DNA from: Lineus longissimus
Taxonomy: Eukaryota > Nemertea > Pilidiophora > Heteronemertea > Lineidae
NCBI RefSeq assembly: GCF_910592395.1
Contig: NC_088316.1
Coordinates: 3,842,001-3,906,000, forward strand
Length of the DNA stretch: 64,000 nucleotides
Direction: 5' to 3'
The notes beneath the pieces were generated by a model. It had not been told where the DNA came from and did not search any database. It saw only the letters and a program-made list of their open reading frames with translations. The position numbers and the translations under genes were made by a program. Shown in pieces: positions 35,112 through 46,159 of the stretch (positions are counted from its first letter, which is position 1; the number at the start of each line of letters is the position of its first letter).

Positions 35112-36714
35112 AATTTCCCTCTAGCCTGGGCTAGTAGGAATGATGCCACCACTACATTTTAATACAAAAAAATCCTTAATACAAATGTCTGAAAACTGCC
35201 GGCTTCGGTCAATGGATTGGGAAAACCTGTAGCTTAGACATGTTGGAATCAGACTCTGACGCTAGGAAGCAAAGTACATGTTCAACTAATTGTTTCATAA
35301 AAATTCTATTCAGGCTATTAGCAAGAGACTCCTCATTTCAAAGAGACCCTTTACTAAAGGAAAACTGAGATGCTTGAAAAAAGCAGAGTTTCAATCAAGA
35401 AGTCTGTATACTGCCAAATTGGGCGAAGGGAGATGATGACTAACATGGTGGATAAACATCATGGGCGTCAGCATCACTTTTACAATGGAAGAACAACCCC
35501 CTACATATGATAACAACACCGAGGCGAAACAATGGTGATCCTTCTGCGAGTTGAACCCACGACCTCCTGATTATGAGCCTGGCACTACATACATAGGACT
35601 GATCTTACGTGAAAGAAGTTAAATGCCTGAAACTTGCTGTGTTACTCATGTAACAAGATCATCTTCTCCATATTAACAAAAAAAGCTTTGATCAGCCACG
35701 TGTCGTCGTAGTCGCCAGGCATATCAGGTTTTCTTGTTGTGATTTTTCCCACAACAGGCAGATTCATATGAAGTCAAGGGGATCTACATCCGCAACATTT
35801 TGGCCCTTCAACTGCTTCGCTTCCGCAGGGTTTTTGAGGTGTACTGTACCCCTGGCATGCACCCGGTAAAGAACGGGTGGCCTGGATCCCAGTTTTGCTT
35901 AGGAAATGTTTCATTGTAAAAGAGCTAGGGTTACCCAATCTTGAGACGAGGTGTGCATTGGGTTGAGTGCAGTGCTACCATCTCATTTTTTCAGGTTTAA
36001 CCAAGGAAAGAATTATAGAAATAGAACTTGGGGAAAATTTGGCAGTACAGATTACTGCCAGTAGTACGCAGTGAACGGACCCGGTATACACTGGGTGCGG
36101 CTGCGAAAGAGTTAATGTATTGCCTCAGATATCTCTGGTAATTTCTTACCGTGGGTTCCAATTATTAATCCACAGACGCGGGTATATCGCAGGTGGCCAT
36201 TTCTCCCACTTCCTAAGGCGCAGGTGCATAAGTACATCATACCTGGGTTATAAATGCTTTTCCATTTATAATTCATATAGACCATTAGCAGAGAGTGGAG
36301 CACAAATGTTGTCCAGCTAAATGCCTTCTGATAGCAATAATCATAAAAGCCTCCAGGAAATCATTGAATAGTTTAGTCGCAGAAAACGATACGTGCCACA
36401 GCCAACATTTTGGATTTAACCACACCATGGCAATGCCAATAAAATGACTGATCTGTCCTGCGAATTTCACAGCATTTGGGTTGACAATAAGACTGTTATG
36501 ATAGAAAATGGCCGAAATATTCCAATTCATTTTCAGTTCAATTCCAATATTTGAAGCCCTTTTTCTCAAATTGGCAAAAACGGATATATCTCATTTAATT
36601 AAAAGCCTCGTCATGTTGTGTAGGGTAAAAGATTTCCAAGATGGCCACCCGCCAAATTTAAAAAAATTAAGAAAATGTAATATACAAGTGAAAAGGAAAA
36701 AAAAATTTTTTGCC
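35112..36714. other. intergenic, no recognisable gene apart from tRNA-like pieces
   Basis: No exon series seen. Frames of 63-94 codons (36112-36569) lack domains. Confidence 0.4.
35543..35603 (-). repeat. tRNA-Met-like fragment
   Basis: The minus strand reads 'CCAGGCTCATAATCAGGAGG' 'TCGTGGGTTCAACTCGC', which resembles the anticodon and T arms of a Met(CAT) tRNA with a B box. The 5' half (A box, D arm) is not recognisable. Confidence 0.5.
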
Positions 36715-36762
36715 CTGAAGTGGGATCAACCCCACAACCTTCGGAGTCACACCAGAGCGGGA
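36715..36762 (-). repeat. tRNA-like fragment with B box
   Basis: The minus strand carries 'GGTTGTGGGGTTGATCCCAC', a B-box-like T arm, after 'CTCTGGTGTGACTCCGAA'. It is too short to assign. Confidence 0.35.
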
Positions 36763-36939
36763 AATTCAAATCAAGTAAAAACTAGGTCAACTCAGATTTT
36801 TGCTCAGTAACGCTAACTGGCAGTTTCAATCAAAACTATTCCAATTCTATATCCAAACCTACCTGCATGCATACTTCCTCAACTTTATTTCAAGCCTCTA
36901 TCTATTGGAATAAAGCGCCAAAAAGTTTTTTTGTGATTT

Positions 36940-37540
36940 ATAACTTTGGCCCCCTGGTGAGAAGATTTTAAGTCAAACTGTGCTACATTTTCTGTCGGGC
37001 AATTTCTTTGCTGTTCTTCCTCACGGCCAGATTTGAAGTTCGTAGGTCTTACTGTAACAAAACGTGCACCATGTTGACGGATGGAGGGACAGACACCAGA
37101 TTTGAAGTTCGTAGGTCTTATGGTCACAAAACGTGCCCCATGTTGACGGATGGACGGACAGAAGTACCTAGGTCTTATGGTTACAAAACATGCACCCATG
37201 TTGACGGATGGAGGGACAGACACCAGATTTGAAGTATCTAGGTCTTACGGTTATAAAACGTGCAGCCATGTTGACGGTTGGAGGGACAGACGCCAGATTT
37301 GAAGTATCTAGGTCTTATGGTCACAAAACGTGCCCCATGTTGACGGATGGACGGACAGAAGTACCTAGGTCTTATGGTTACAAAATGTGCAGCCATGTTG
37401 AGAGATGGAGGGACAGACACCAGATTTGAAGTATCTAGGTCTTATGGTCACAAAACGTGCCCCATGTTGACGGATGGAAGGACAGACACCATTCTAAATA
37501 GTTATTTTACCAACTTTGCTGACTTTGTCAGCTGAGCTCA
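36940..37540 (+). repeat. composite repeat 3' part expanded into a higher-order minisatellite
   Basis: After 'TTTGGCCCCCTGGTGA', seven copies of a 58-74-bp unit 'GATTTGAAGT..TAGGTCTTA' '.GGT.ACAAAACGTGC' 'ATGTTGACGGATGGA.GGACAGA' run from about 37027 to 37490. Three unit variants recur in the same order (for example 37101-37291 against 37292-37480), giving a higher-order period of about 191 bp. The 3' end 'TTGTCAGCTGAGCTCAAAAT' matches the end of the 46.0-kb copy. Confidence 0.8.
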
Positions 37541-38268
37541 AAATGTCAAATTCAATTTTAAATTTCATATTTTGATATATTCTAAATTTTGATATAATTT
37601 TAAATTCCATATTTTGATATACATATTTGATTGAAGGCCATTGACTTTAAACAAAACTGACCTTTAAACGCCACACCACAATGAAAATGTTACCCAAAGA
37701 AACCCAAGTGCCAACACCTACCTTTACAGCCACTGCAGCCAATAAATGCCATCGTCCTTCATCAGTTCATCCATTGTTACATGCTACTCTCTAGCCGTAA
37801 AGATTGCTCCAAGGATGTGCAACGTCATTATTGTGTTTGTTTAGTCTCACAAACGGCGTATCATCCGCTTAATGGACATTGGTGACATGTTCATTATTTT
37901 GTTTTATTGGTGATCGAGCTTTCTTTGTCGTGTAAGTAGATTCCATGTTCTGGGGCAACCAAATGAGCCACGCTCATCTGGTCGTACACTGATCTTCAAA
38001 AATATAAGGACAGTAGCGATTTTTGCTCTGAGCTTAATACCATTGTCCGTTAGCATAGCACATTGCGTAACCACTTGGGTGATGGATTTACTATTTGTAT
38101 GCATGTAACACAAGGGAATATTTGATTGAAGAATGAATTTCGGTCTGATCCGATTCTTGATCTGGCCAACATAGATGTACCATAAAATGTTGGTGATATT
38201 CTGGCCATTTGTTAACAAGCTTGAGCATTTTCTGGGTTTTTTAAAAACATTTTGCCCCCTGTTGAAAC
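37541..38268. other. intergenic, no recognisable gene
   Basis: Contains a 'TTTTGATATA' repeat patch at 37565-37625. A 104-codon minus-strand frame (37904-38218) has no recognised domain. Confidence 0.45.
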
Positions 38269-38269
38269 T

Positions 38270-38475
38270 TCAAAGGCCAATGCCCTGCATTTAATATTGG
38301 TGATTTGTAAATTGAATTTGAAAATTTCCAATTGCATAAATAAGCCATTGTGTTGACAGATATAAAAATACTGTATCCACCAAGTTTCAGCTTAGTTGCA
38401 CCACAGCATTGTGTAAAACTGCATTTCTATTCCCCTGAACCACCAGAAATTATGAACGGAGTACCTGCAAGGCCA
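38270..38475 (-). repeat. dispersed repeat family C, inverted copy
   Basis: Read on the minus strand it has 'GGTGGTTCAGGGGAATAGAA' 'ATGCAGTTTTACACAATGCTG' followed by 'AAACTTGGTGGATACAG' and 'TTGGAAATTTTCAAATTCAA', in the same order as the 22.0-kb copy. Confidence 0.65.
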
Positions 38476-38711
38476 TGGGGGTTTCAAGATACGAAGGCCA
38501 CTGGTTACACTTAGCATTAGTGACCTTGAACTGCGAGCGGAGATGATCTCCCATCAGCCCAGAGGCAAGCCCTATCAGCACTGTCATCAAGCAAGTCAGG
38601 CGTGACGCATCAGCCCCAAGGCAAGCATATTCTTTCCTTGCAGCACTATGTCAAAACTGTCTTCAGTAAGCTCTGTTTCAAACAAAAATGTTCAAATTTA
38701 CTCTATATTTA

Positions 38712-38845
38712 AAGGGGTATGCCATTCATATTTAATTGTTGGTCAGCAATATAGATATGTAGTTATACACCATGCCTTAGTGCAGTTATCATGCAGGCAA
38801 CTTGGCTGAGACTTGGTGCCTACTTCAAACTAAACTAAACTACCT
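38712..38845 (+). repeat. dispersed repeat family C, partial copy
   Basis: 'AAAGGGGTATGCCATTCATA' and 'GTAGTTATACACCATGCCTT' 'AGTGCAGTTATCATGCAGGC' match the family start and core. Confidence 0.65.
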
Positions 38846-38849
38846 ACTA

Positions 38850-39374
38850 AACTTCCCGCAAAAAAAGTTCCTCCTCAACCAGATAAGTGACTCTGGTAAC
38901 GAAAATTATGTCTACTGCTCTTAACGGAAATGATAGTTCATGAGTTGCCTCCTAGGTGGCAGGACTGAAGAAAGCAAGCTAGGCCACCTGGGAGTGAAAA
39001 GATGAACTAAAATAATAACTCTCAGCATTTGATATTCTCAGTTCATTGTGGGAATTGTATATTTGATTTGTGATGTTGTTACCTAATTCATCATGATAAG
39101 AGCATCTTTACTCCCCCCCCCCCAAAATGCTGTCACAAATGATTGCTTTTTGGATTTGGCCAAATGCCTCCTATAATAATTGTCTTGGTTTTTTATCAAT
39201 TTTGCAAAACACCTACCTTAATGGACCACAAACTCATCTTTAAATCAACTTACCTAGAATGATAAATAGAGGCATATTAAACAATACAGCCATGTGAAAT
39301 AACAATATAGGAAACATTTTGAACAGAGACCTCAAAACATGCAAAGAGAGACCTAATGTTAAAGACCTTAGCTC
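38850..39374. other. intergenic, no recognisable gene
   Basis: Between two family C copies. A short C run at about 39114-39123 is the only notable feature. Confidence 0.4.
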
Positions 39375-39548
39375 ATAAAATAGACATTGCCCCAGAGCAA
39401 TTATCATGCACAAATTCACAGAAACTTGGCAATTATCGTATTTTTATATCAGTCTACACAATGACATTGTTGACATTCAAATTAAGTATACTCTTACAGA
39501 ATTAGAAATTTTCAAATTCAAGTACAATTTTTGAACCAAAGAGTCGAC
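39375..39548 (+). repeat. dispersed repeat family C, 3' portion
   Basis: 'GAGCAATTATCATGCACAAA' 'TTCACAGAAACTTGGC' through 'TTAGAAATTTTCAAATTCAA' follows the order of the 22.0-kb copy but lacks its first third. Confidence 0.6.
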
Positions 39549-39682
39549 CTTTAAATATATATCAGTAACCCATATTTCTTGGACCGAGAAGAACTTTTAA
39601 ATACCATACCCTGGCAGCCCTACTGTAATAAGGGACTTATCCTTCGCAGGTGAAAATCTAAACAATGTTCTTTTAAAGGAAA

Positions 39683-39958
39683 TCAATCTAAGTGTTTTAC
39701 TCTCCTTCTCAGTTGAAATATTTTTAGAGTTTGTCCATGCGTTTGACTGTTGGTGCACAAGAAAAGGGCGGATTCAATCTAAGTGTTTTTCTCTCCTTCT
39801 CAGTTGAAATATTTTTAGAGTTTGTCCATGCGTTTGACTGTTGGTGCACAAGAAAAGGGCGGATTCAATCTGAGTGTTTTTCGCTCCTTCTCAGTTGAAA
39901 TATTTTTAGAGTTTGTCCATGCGTTTGACTGTTGGTGCACAAGAAAAAGGCGGATTCA
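39683..39958 (+). repeat. 91-bp tandem triplicate
   Basis: Three near-identical 91-bp units start at about 39683, 39774 and 39865 ('TCAATCTAAGTGTTTTTCTC' ... 'GACTGTTGGTGCACAAGAAA' 'AGGGCGGAT'). Only a handful of differences separate them, so the expansion is recent. Confidence 0.95.
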
Positions 39959-39959
39959 G

Positions 39960-40900
39960 AAGTCTGAAAAAGAAGTAGCATAAAGAGGAAGAGAGACTGC
40001 CAAGGCGTTTTTTTCAGATTTCTGAAATTCACAACTCATTGACTGATCAAGGGTTGATATCGATGAATTGAACTGCTCCTTTTTAAAGGGAGTGAGATGA
40101 AGAGTCAAATGCGAACCAAGAATCTTGATAAGTCAGGATGAAAATTCAATGTCAATTTCAGTTTTAAGTAAAAAGGGGTGAGCGCCTGGCGCAGCATTCC
40201 TGACAGAGTTCCTGCTGGTTTAGATCCGATGACGATTAACAGAAAAAGGTTCTTTAACGTTTTTGATTGATGATTTATTATAAAACACGTTCTGCAAAAA
40301 CAAATATACAAACATGAGGCAATGAAACGCATACGGTATTGTGAATGCACATTACAAACGAATCAAAGAGAAATCGAAAGGAAAGTAATCATACCTAAGA
40401 GTGCGATTTTCATGTTATAATGGAAACAGGACTGACGTCTGCGAATGATTCTAAAAAATGGCGTTAACCCAACCGAAATACGGAACGTAAATAACAACAA
40501 AGACGGCGACGTGATGACGTATCAAAGGAAATGACGTAATACAAAAGGGCGGGGAAAAGAATCCCCAAAAATGTACAAAGTATTCAAAACACCTGCATTA
40601 ATAATGACTACGGAACTATAAAGGCACTTTGAGATAATCAGTGATAGTGTTAAGCATGTGAACAAAAAGGATGAATAATCTTTTGTTATAAAACAAAGAA
40701 TAAGCAGAACATAAGTTTTCCATAAGTTGAAAGAAGGAAAAAAGTTGCAGTTTGCATTATAAAGACAATTTCAAAGACTCCACGATGACTGTTTTGAATG
40801 CGAGCTTTTAAGAACGAAATGAAAAAATAGCCATTAAAGATGAAACACACAATCATTCTTCCTTTTGAACTTTCTAGCAGAGAAAGAAACTATGAAATCA
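39960..40900. other. intergenic, no recognisable gene
   Basis: No coding exon is recognised. 'GACGGCGACGTGATGACGTA' at about 40502 contains a CRE-like TGACGTA but no promoter context is evident. Confidence 0.4.
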
Positions 40901-40904
40901 GATA

Positions 40905-41128
40905 ACATCAATCATGTTCTATCTACACCTGGAGAAGTAGGTTCCCAACTTATTGAGCTGACCAGCCAGATAACATCAAATCATGTAGGATCCTGTGCTA
41001 TCTTTACTTGGAGAAGTAGTTTCCAAACTTAGCTAGCTGGTCAGAGAGCTACATCAAATCATGTAGGATCCTGTGCTATCTTTACCTTGAGTAGTACTTT
41101 CCCAACTTAGCGAGCTGACCAGCCAGAT
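40905..41128 (+). repeat. ~80-bp tandem repeat, about three units
   Basis: 'CATCAAATCATGTAGGATCC' 'TGTGCTATCTTTAC' and 'GAGAAGTAG.TTCCCAACTTA' 'GCGAGCTGACCAGCCAGATA' alternate across about 2.7 units. Confidence 0.85.
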
Positions 41129-41454
41129 AGAAATGAGGTGACGTGCCAAAATAAATTTTGTTTTAAAGTTCTCAAATCGTAAAACTAAAGCAACTACAGT
41201 AATCTAATATCTTGGCCTATAAACTGACTAAACATGAGCATTTAAGGACAAAATCCCCAATAAAGGACAAAATCTCCAATAAAGACCTGGCTTACACAGA
41301 TTGTAATCGTATCCCCTTGTCTTGAATCCTGTGATCATGTCGCTTTACTAATTGACACCAAGTCATTCGCGGAACGATCTGATTACAATCGGTAGACGAT
41401 ATACTGCCTAGCCCCCGAGGACAATCGACGTGATTGTTATTAAGCAGCGGTGCG

Positions 41455-41640
41455 ATGTCGTCTAATGTTCGTTCCCTATCACATCTGGTACCTATTGCCG
41501 CTAAATGGTTTCCTGATGCACATAACCAGTGCATTATCAGATATACTGAAGACTCTGTCCATCAATACTGATAGTGATCAATCGGGCGAGGTTCTTCAAT
41601 GTGCGAGTTGTCGCAAAATCGGGCAATAGCTCGAAAATTG
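41455..41640 (+). repeat. left copy of the duplicated flank of the 27-bp array
   Basis: It is a direct repeat of 42914-43100, sharing 'TTGCCGCTAAATG.TTTCTGATGCACATAACCAGTGCA' and 'GATCAATACTGATAGTGATC' in order, at roughly 85% identity by eye. Confidence 0.85.
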
Positions 41641-42901
41641 GGTGCAGCTTCATCAACAGGACAATGGGGTGCAGCTTCATCAACAGGACAATGAGGTGCA
41701 GCTTCATCAACAGGACAATGAGGTGCAACTTCATCAACAGGACAATGGGGTGCAGCTTCATCAACAGGACAATGGGGTGCAGCTTCATCAACAGGACAAT
41801 GGGGTGCAGCTTCATCAACAGGACAATGAGGTGCAACTTCATCAACAGGACAATGAGGTGCAGTTTCATCAACAGGACAATGGGGTGCAGCTTCATCAAT
41901 ATGGCAATGGGGTGCAGCTTCATCAACAGGACAATGGGTGCAGCTTCATCAACAGGACAATGCAGCTTCATCAACAGGACAATGGAGTGCAGCTTCATCA
42001 ACAGGACAGTGGGGTGCAGCTTAATCAACAGGACAGTGGGGTGCAGCTTCATCAACAGAATAAGGTGCAACTTCATCAACAGGACAATGAGGTGCAGCTT
42101 CATCAACAGGACAATGAGGTGCAGCTTCATCAACAGGACAATGGGGTGCAGCTTAATCAACAGGACAGTGGGGTGCAGCTTCATCAACAGGACAATGCAG
42201 CGTCATCAACAAGACAATGGGGTGCAGCTTCATCAACTTGACAATGAGGTGCAGCTTCATCAACAGGACAATGGGGTGCAGCTTAATCAACAGGACAGTG
42301 GGGTGCAGCTTCATCAACAGGATGAGGTGCAGCTTCATCAACAGGACAATGGGGTGCAGCTTCATCAACAAGACAATGGGGTGCAGTTTCATCAACAGGA
42401 CAATGAGGTGCAGTTTCATCAACAGGACAATGAGGTGCAGTTTCATCAACAGGACAATGAGGTGCAGCTTCATCAACTTGACAATGAGGTGCAGCTTCAT
42501 CAATTTGACAATGGGGTGCAGCTTCATCAACAGGACAGTGGGGTGCAGCTTCATCAACAGTATGAGGTGCAGCTCCATCAACAGGACAATGGGGTGCAGT
42601 TTCATCAACAGGACAAAGAGGTGCAGCTTCATCAACTTGACAATGAGGTGCAGCTTCATCAATTTGACAATGGGGTGCAGCTTCATCAACAGGACAATGG
42701 GGTGCAGTTTCATCAACAGTATGAGGTGCAGCTCCATCAACAGGACAATGAGGTGCAGCGTCATCAACAGTATGAGGTGCAGCTTCATCAACAGGACAAT
42801 GGGGTGCAGCGTCATCAACAGGACAATGGGGTGCAGCGTCATCAACAGGACAATGGGGTGCAGCTTCATCAACAGGACAATGGGTGCAGCTTCTTCAACA
42901 G
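41641..42901 (+). repeat. 27-bp minisatellite, about 46 units
   Basis: The unit is 'GTGCAGCTTCATCAACAGGA' 'CAATGGG' with scattered substitutions and a few units shortened by indels. Because 27 is a multiple of three and the unit lacks stops in several frames, plus-strand frames of up to 450 codons (9-residue unit CSFINRTMG or HQQDNGVQL) and minus-strand frames of 216 and 280 codons (MKLHPIVLL) arise. Indels switch frame, which argues against selection for a protein. Confidence 0.95.
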
Positions 42902-42913
42902 GAAGCATCAGAG

Positions 42914-43137
42914 TGACATCTTCTAATGTATGTTCCCCATCACATCTAGTACCCATTGCCGCTAAATGATTTTCTGATGCACATAACCAGTGCAATATCT
43001 GATATACTGAAGATTCTGCAGATCAATACTGATAGTGATCAGTTGAGCGAGGTTCTTAAATTTGCGAGTTGTGGCCGAATCGAGCTATTGTCTGCAAATT
43101 GATGAGCGATAGCACAGCTTGATCAACAACCAATAGG
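42914..43137 (+). repeat. right flank copy ending in a relic array monomer
   Basis: Bases 42914-43100 repeat 41455-41640. Directly after, at 43111-43137, 'AGCACAGCTTGATCAACAAC' resembles a single degenerate array unit at the position where the array starts in the left copy. Confidence 0.75.
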
Positions 43138-43409
43138 TATACATATGATTGAGATAGTTCAACTTCAACATGGCTAACGTGACAACGGGCTAACGTGGCT
43201 AAATCTACATTATTAAATCAAATAACAGTGGTTATGACTCGGACATGAGTGGCGCAGTCAAATCGGCGGGTGTGAGGGGCAAAATAGCCCGATCCTGCGA
43301 CAACTCACACATTTGGGGGACTTGCCCGACTGGTGGACAGCAAATAAGCATGCATAACAATGGTCCTTTTGCATCGTGTATTTCTTTTTTCCTGTGCCAC
43401 AAGTTAACA

Positions 43410-43588
43410 CAGTAGAACCTCTCTATTAAGGACACCCATGGGACTGACCTAGACTATCCTTAATAGAGAGGTGTCCTGATTATAAAGGTCAATTTAAATG
43501 GAAATGACAGGTTTGGGACCAACACCAGCGTCCTTACAAGAGAGGGTTTCCTTAATAGAGAGGAGTCCGCTAAGGGAGGTTCCAGTGT
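43410..43588 (-). repeat. pogo/Tigger-like MITE, full-length copy
   Basis: It begins CAGTAGAACCTCTCTATTAA and ends 'GGGAGGTTCCAGTG', giving terminal inverted repeats. The internal 'TTTAAATGGAAATGACAGGT' 'TTGGGACCAA' is the reverse orientation of the block in the 8.8-kb copy. The 5' CAGTAGAACC resembles pogo/Tigger ends. Confidence 0.8.
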
Positions 43589-43599
43589 ACAATAAACAC

Positions 43600-44425
43600 A
43601 AACGGCATACCCCTTTAAGGCAACCAACCAGCTCTTGGTCCAGGTCAAAGCATTCGCAACAGAAGGTTCATGCTTGGAAGCAAAAGTAGAAGAGACATTT
43701 TTACGCCAATGAGCGCAATAACGCCAAGGCTGAACGAATCTATTCAGAGGCTGCCATGGAGTCGATTTCTTGGCGATACGAGCAGAAAAAGTCAACGAGA
43801 CTGTAACATGCAATGTACCTTTGGGAAACGCATCCAGGATCTTTAATTAAAGCAGATTTTTTTTCTTTGGGGTGTTTTTCAAAGCTTTGAAATTTACCTC
43901 CATTCAGGGGTTGACAGACTCTGATAAAGGTGTCAGCGGTTAATTAAGCTTTTGATAAACTCACGACTGAAATTAAACCTATCTGGCTGTACCACCTGAT
44001 ACATGTCAACCTTTTAGAGATCCAAATATACAACAAACTCATTATTTCAATAAAGGCTGGTAGCAAGCTCTTTGGTCATGGGGGGTTGACAATAAACCTC
44101 TTCTGTCCATGACCATCTGAAAATCAGCCAAAATCTGCAAGAACAACGTTTTTAGTGACCCTTGGAGAGGATTTGCTTCCCCTTCTAAGTGTTTTTTTAC
44201 TGTAAACGGTGAAATGTTTGCAAAGCTAAGAGATGGCGAATTTGCTCATTTTCAATAGACCAGAGACCGTAAATTGCATTACTGGCCAAAATTCAATGTT
44301 TATTGCATTACAGTTGAAATTTGCATACCTTTTCACTTCATGTCTGACAGTGCATTAAAAATGAAGCGCTGGTCAAGATTTTATGCATTTATTTTCTGAC
44401 ACATAACATCTAATTAGCAATAATT
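43600..44425. other. intergenic, no recognisable gene
   Basis: A 117-codon minus-strand frame (43460-43813) overlaps the MITE and has no recognised domain. Confidence 0.4.
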
Positions 44426-44427
44426 CC

Positions 44428-44468
44428 TCCAAACAAGAGGCCCAAGGGCCTGGCGCTCAGCTGAGTTA
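44428..44468 (+). repeat. 5' terminus of the CAGCTGAGC-ended repeat
   Basis: 'CAAACAAGAGGCCCAAGGGC' 'CTGGCGCTCAGCTGAG' matches 6988-7022. No 3' end follows nearby before unrelated DNA, so it is a truncated copy or solo end. Confidence 0.5.
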
Positions 44469-44469
44469 A

Positions 44470-45955
44470 TATCATTAATATCTTCCCGGTGTTTAGTTCA
44501 TTATGCATGAAAATGGCATGCTCCATGGTATTTAATATCCTTTTGCGTTCACTACGGTACCAATGTTTTTGGTTGACATAATTATGCCACTGTTCATTCC
44601 TCAATCCTGACCACAATTCGGGTGAAATCATCGTATGAAAATATTTACCGAAACATGAAGTTTATGCCATGAATGAGGATACTCATTGTCATAGCCTCGT
44701 TTACAAGTACGAAGTATTTTCCCGCGAATATTCAAAACTGCTCGGCTCCTTGCCAGTTAAATAACACGTGACTATACACAAAATAGAAAACTTTGATGGA
44801 AATTGTAAATCATTTTTTTATCTATCAGGGGAAACAAGCTGATGATGATCAAATAAATCATTCATGAGAAATCGTTTTGTTGCTGAAGCTTGCATGACGA
44901 AGTTAATGCTAAACCTTTTCTTGTGCTCTACTGCGCCACCGTAGTTTTCTATTTAGACCAGCGATGACGTCATTTCTGGTGATTCCCTACGTTGTCCAAT
45001 GAGCGCTTTTTAAAATGTGCCATTTGGTATTGTACAGTATGCAATGTATTTTTTCAGCGCTGCCAGTTGCCGAAGAGAATGCCGTAGCTCCCTCAATTTC
45101 CAATCAATTTTTATGGGAGTGACATTATTGTATTGCTTAGAATGTCTACTTTTTACTCTTGAAAGAATCGTAGAACTAAAACATAATAGGCGAACAGAAT
45201 CATGCCGATTCACTGCACATACTGTGGGAATTCTCCACTTCAAAATACATCGGCGATGTCATCGCGAACAGAGCATGCACTTCCGATATCGTTTTCACAG
45301 AAATGTCGCCAAATATTCAAGAACTAATTTCTGAATTTAGTCCCTAAAGACCTTATGACTACCACTGAAACGAACTAGTGATAATATCGCCTACCAGACT
45401 ACTTTTTAAGCAGAAAATTGGGTACTTGAGTGTCATTGAGCTCCAAGATTATTGCACATAGCGTAAACAACATGCCGCCATTTTGTCTCCGCTTCGGTAT
45501 TTCGTACGCCGCTTATAATGCACCTTCTCAATTAAAACCAACATAATAAGGCCTTACATCGTTGATTGAATAGGAACACCACACAAAACACAATAAAGTG
45601 GGGGTACAATCGATTACGAAGCTGAAGTGAACAGTGATTTATTCCTGGAGCTACTGCTTTTGTTGTGTAGCTGCCATGTTTTGAGAACTGGCAAATAGGA
45701 GACTACATTGATGGCTGACGTCATCGGGCGGGAATTTGAATCGGCAGAAATAATTAAAAGGCAGGTAGCGCCCTCTCCTGTTAAAATTTTGAACTTTTTC
45801 TCAATAAAATAGATTTTCAAGAATTTTATCTTAATATTAGAGCATATTTCGACTAATTCTGCTGCTCCTAGGCCGATATAGGCCAGTTTCCTTCATGCAC
45901 TCTCGCTCGCAGGAAGTAGGTCGAATGGCGACAAATTTTGTTTTGAAAGTAGAGT
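44470..45955. other. intergenic, no recognisable gene
   Basis: A 105-codon plus-strand frame (45017-45334) and its antisense partner show no recognised domain. TGACGTCA motifs at about 44965 and 45717 are isolated. Confidence 0.4.
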
Positions 45956-45957
45956 TT

Positions 45958-46158
45958 GACCAGAAGTATCCAGAAATGCAAAATTGAAGTCTCTAGGTCT
46001 TACGGTTACAAAATGTGCACCATGGGTTTAACGGACGGATGGATGGATGGATGGATGGATGGATGGATGGATGGATGGATGGATGGATGGATGGACAGAC
46101 GGACGCCACTGAACAACTTATTTGACAAGCTCGGCTGACTTAGTCAGCTGAGCTAATA
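45958..46158 (+). repeat. composite repeat 3' end with (GGAT)n
   Basis: 'GAAGTCTCTAGGTCTTACGG' 'TTACAAAATGTGCACCATG' leads into (GGAT)n at about 46036-46093. Then come 'GGACGCCACTGAACAACTTA' and 'TTAGTCAGCTGAGCTAATAA' 'AAA'. This is the simplest version of the 3' end seen at 37.0-37.5 kb. Confidence 0.8.
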
Positions 46159-46159
46159 A

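Noticed and set aside
41574-42926. 450-codon open frame as a repeat-containing protein gene
   Set aside because: Open frames exist in several registers on both strands because a 27-bp unit is a multiple of three and lacks stops. Indels switch frame, and there is no domain, signal or splice context.
42153-42995. 280-codon minus-strand leucine-rich frame as an LRR protein
   Set aside because: The 9-residue periodicity does not match leucine-rich repeats (20-29 residues) and follows from the 27-bp DNA unit.
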